From contig CM060174.1 in NCBI GenBank assembly GCA_030549775.1, forward strand, positions 20,510,693 to 20,574,692: a stretch of 64,000 nt of DNA, in the 5' to 3' direction. This document shows positions 62,001 to 64,000 of the stretch, piece by piece (position 1 is the first letter of the stretch; every line of letters begins with the position of its first letter). Source of the stretch: Tamarix chinensis (lineage: Eukaryota; Streptophyta; Magnoliopsida; Caryophyllales; Tamaricaceae). Under the pieces are notes generated by a model. It was not told the origin of the DNA, searched no databases, and saw only the letters and a program-made list of their open reading frames with translations. The position numbers and the translations under genes were made by a program.

Positions 62001-63160
62001 GGTTAACTAAGGGGTTTACATCTTGCATACACAAAAAATGGGGTAGAAGATTATCTAGCTATATGGTGGTAAATCCTAAAGTGTCTTTATCACTTTTTCA
62101 ATTAGAGTGGTTATGACCTAAAAACTTCGATTTGCACATGAACAAGTTGTAGTAATATCTATAGTCTATTACAAGAGTTATGTCAAGTAATTTGATCAAA
62201 ACAAATTAGGACATATGAAATTTACAAAGAAAAATGAAGCAATATATATATATTATTTTATGTGAAATGGCTAAAAAAAGAGGGCATATATGACTCAAAA
62301 GCTCATTATGAGTCATAATGAATTTCAACATGCCATGTTGATGGTTATAAAATCATATATATTCTAATTCCATTCACATCTAATCATGTAGATATATGTT
62401 CATAACATCAAAATTAACACACACAAAAATATCCCTCGACCTTATCTTAGTTTTGTGATTCTCTTTTAGTCATATTTTAAAGATAAAGTCATCATTAACT
62501 AGTTAAGGGCTCCTAAGCATAAAAAAAAACTCAACTAAACTGACATTGTGGAAAATAATCGATAAAAAATAAACACATAGCAAATCCATGAAACACATGA
62601 ATGAACCAAAAATCCTCCACACTTATCATGGATATCATCCTCAATGGGCAAAAAATCCACATAGCAAAAAGTGACGGGGAAAAAAAAATTGAGTAGCATA
62701 CAAAGGATCAAAAGAAAAGGGGCAATTCATTTTTAGTGAGAACATGTAGAAGGTAGTTTAGAGGTGAAGAAAATGTTGTAAAAATAATTGGGGGGATGGG
62801 GAGAATTTCACGTGTCTAAGCCAACATGACTTGTGTTGAGAAACATGCCCCCTCCCCATGTTATCTCACAAATGTTATACTCAGTTTGAAATTTTCTCTA
62901 TGATGTGTCTCTCACCTTTAACTCTTCATAACTATAATTCTTTGGACTTTATATGTCCATATGCTCTATAATTCCTTTGTAAAAAAATGTGAAAATGCTA
63001 TGAATTTGTAAACGAAAGAAGAAAAAAAATTCAAAATGCCTAGTAAATCAAAACAAAATCCAAAGAAAAATTTAAAAATCAAATGAATAAAACACACACA
63101 CTTGAGTTTCTTCCTAAGAAGCGATTATTTATAGTCATTAGCTTGACTTTAGCCCCATTC
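59021..63160. other. AT-rich DNA, probably non-coding parts of the Athila-like element and old repeats
   Basis: No gene recognised. Around 59560-59660, TACGTATCGGTAAGTATACT and GAGGACCGAATTATCG resemble motifs near LTRs of some plant gypsy elements, but I could not define an LTR. Most of 59660-63160 is very AT-rich and without open frames of note. Confidence 0.4.
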
Positions 63161-63164
63161 ACTT

Positions 63165-64000
63165 GAGATTCTTTAAGTGTATGATTGTTTTGAGGCTCTT
63201 AACCTCTTCGACTTTCAATTGATGCCCATTTACCTTAATGTCCCCTTGTCTAGACTACTAATCTCTACCACTCCAGAGGGAAAACATTTTAGACCAATGC
63301 AAACACAATTTAGTAGGAAAAAATCATGAGCAAAAATTAAAAAGGAGTACTTATTGCCTCCTTTTCAAACTCTCATTTTGCATTTCTTTGATCATGCATC
63401 CTCTCTATGCACTCTTTGTACATTCGAGCATTTTCATATGCACTTAAACGAAATTCATCAAGGTTGTTTTATTGTTGAAGTATCCTTCCACCCACATCTT
63501 GCATATCCATATGAAGAACATGGGTGACCCAAAAAGCTTTATGCCCAAGATATATAAGAAAGTGGCAAGAGTTTTTTAAAATAAGTCTAATTAAAAGTGG
63601 TCCTATATTCCTAAAGTGAGTCATCTAACTTTAAAGACCAATCTTTCTTGGAAGCATTAACCATTTTTTCCACTATCCTTTTAATTTCTTAGTTTGAAAT
63701 TTTTACTTATCCACTAGTTTGGGAATGATATTGAGTTGCAATCTTATGCGTAACACTATACTTACCTAAGAGAGAATTAATTGTTGTATTACAAAAATGA
63801 GAACCTCCGTTAGGTATAATAATCCTTGGCATTTCAAATCTTGCAAATATATTCTTTTTAAAGAATTTGGTGATAACTGTTGCATCATTAATGGGGGTTG
63901 CAATATCCTCCACCCACTTAAACACATAATCTACTGTAAAAAGGATATATTCATTATGCATAGATTTAAGAAATGATCCCATAAAGTTAATATCCTACTC
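63165..64000 (-). pseudogene. dead Athila-like Ty3/gypsy integrase, cut by the window edge
   Basis: The minus-strand frame 63982-63707 contains TVDYVFKWVEDIATPINDA, FFKKNIFARFEMPRIIIP and NGGSHFCN, then KYSVTHKIATQYHSQTSG and a stop. Downstream frames give EIKRIVEKMVNASKKDWSLK, DEFRLSAYENARMYKE, PSGVVEISSLDKGT and KVNGHQLKVEEVKS, the usual order to the end of Athila pol. The second catalytic D is N (PNGG for SDGG) and the E is K (VKISN for VEVSN). The element reads on beyond the window's right edge. Confidence 0.85.

Overview
This is nuclear DNA from a flowering plant. It is AT-rich, genes carry many GT-AG introns, and most of the non-exonic sequence is made of decayed plant transposons (Ty3/gypsy, Ty1/copia, LINE, hAT-type, Mutator-type, Stowaway and a possible Helitron end). 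The species cannot be fixed from the sequence. The long, transposon-loaded introns and the plant-type proteins fit a non-grass angiosperm, but that is inference.

Two real protein-coding genes are recognised, both on the + strand and both found by joining exons across splice sites. (1) About 2.37-16.55 kb: a DUF1664-family membrane/coiled-coil protein with twelve exons. Its short first exon was not found. (2) 28.69-47.26 kb: DNA primase large subunit (PRIM2/PRI2), complete in 19 exons and predicted at 452 residues, with all four iron-sulphur-cluster cysteines. Its promoter carries an E2F-type box and a TATA box. At positions 3-128 there may be the last exon of a third gene upstream. Each of the two genes uses one non-canonical GC-AG intron.

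Layout: 0-2.4 kb possible gene tail and old repeats; 2.4-16.6 kb DUF1664 gene, whose introns hold a solo LTR with target-site duplication (TSD), a fold-back MITE and a Helitron-like end; 16.6-28.5 kb transposon-rich intergenic DNA, including a pile of long LTR-like sequences in both orientations with an 850-bp minisatellite, and an hAT-type MITE just upstream of the primase promoter; 28.6-47.3 kb primase gene, whose intron 9 holds a Stowaway MITE and a LINE remnant and whose intron 16 holds a nearly intact-in-structure but dead Reina-like chromovirus (38581-45455), itself interrupted by two MITEs; 47.3-64 kb no gene recognised: chromovirus remnant, hAT-type MITE, another copy of the long LTR-like family, AAT-rich DNA, and a dead Athila-like integrase at the right edge.

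The two genes have no evident functional link. The primase gene is a DNA-replication gene, and its E2F-type box suggests S-phase expression. No tRNA, rRNA or CRISPR array was seen. I found no clear undescribed system; the most interesting points are the nested transposon history, the catalytic-residue decay by G-to-A changes, the paired GC-AG introns and the MITE beside the primase promoter.
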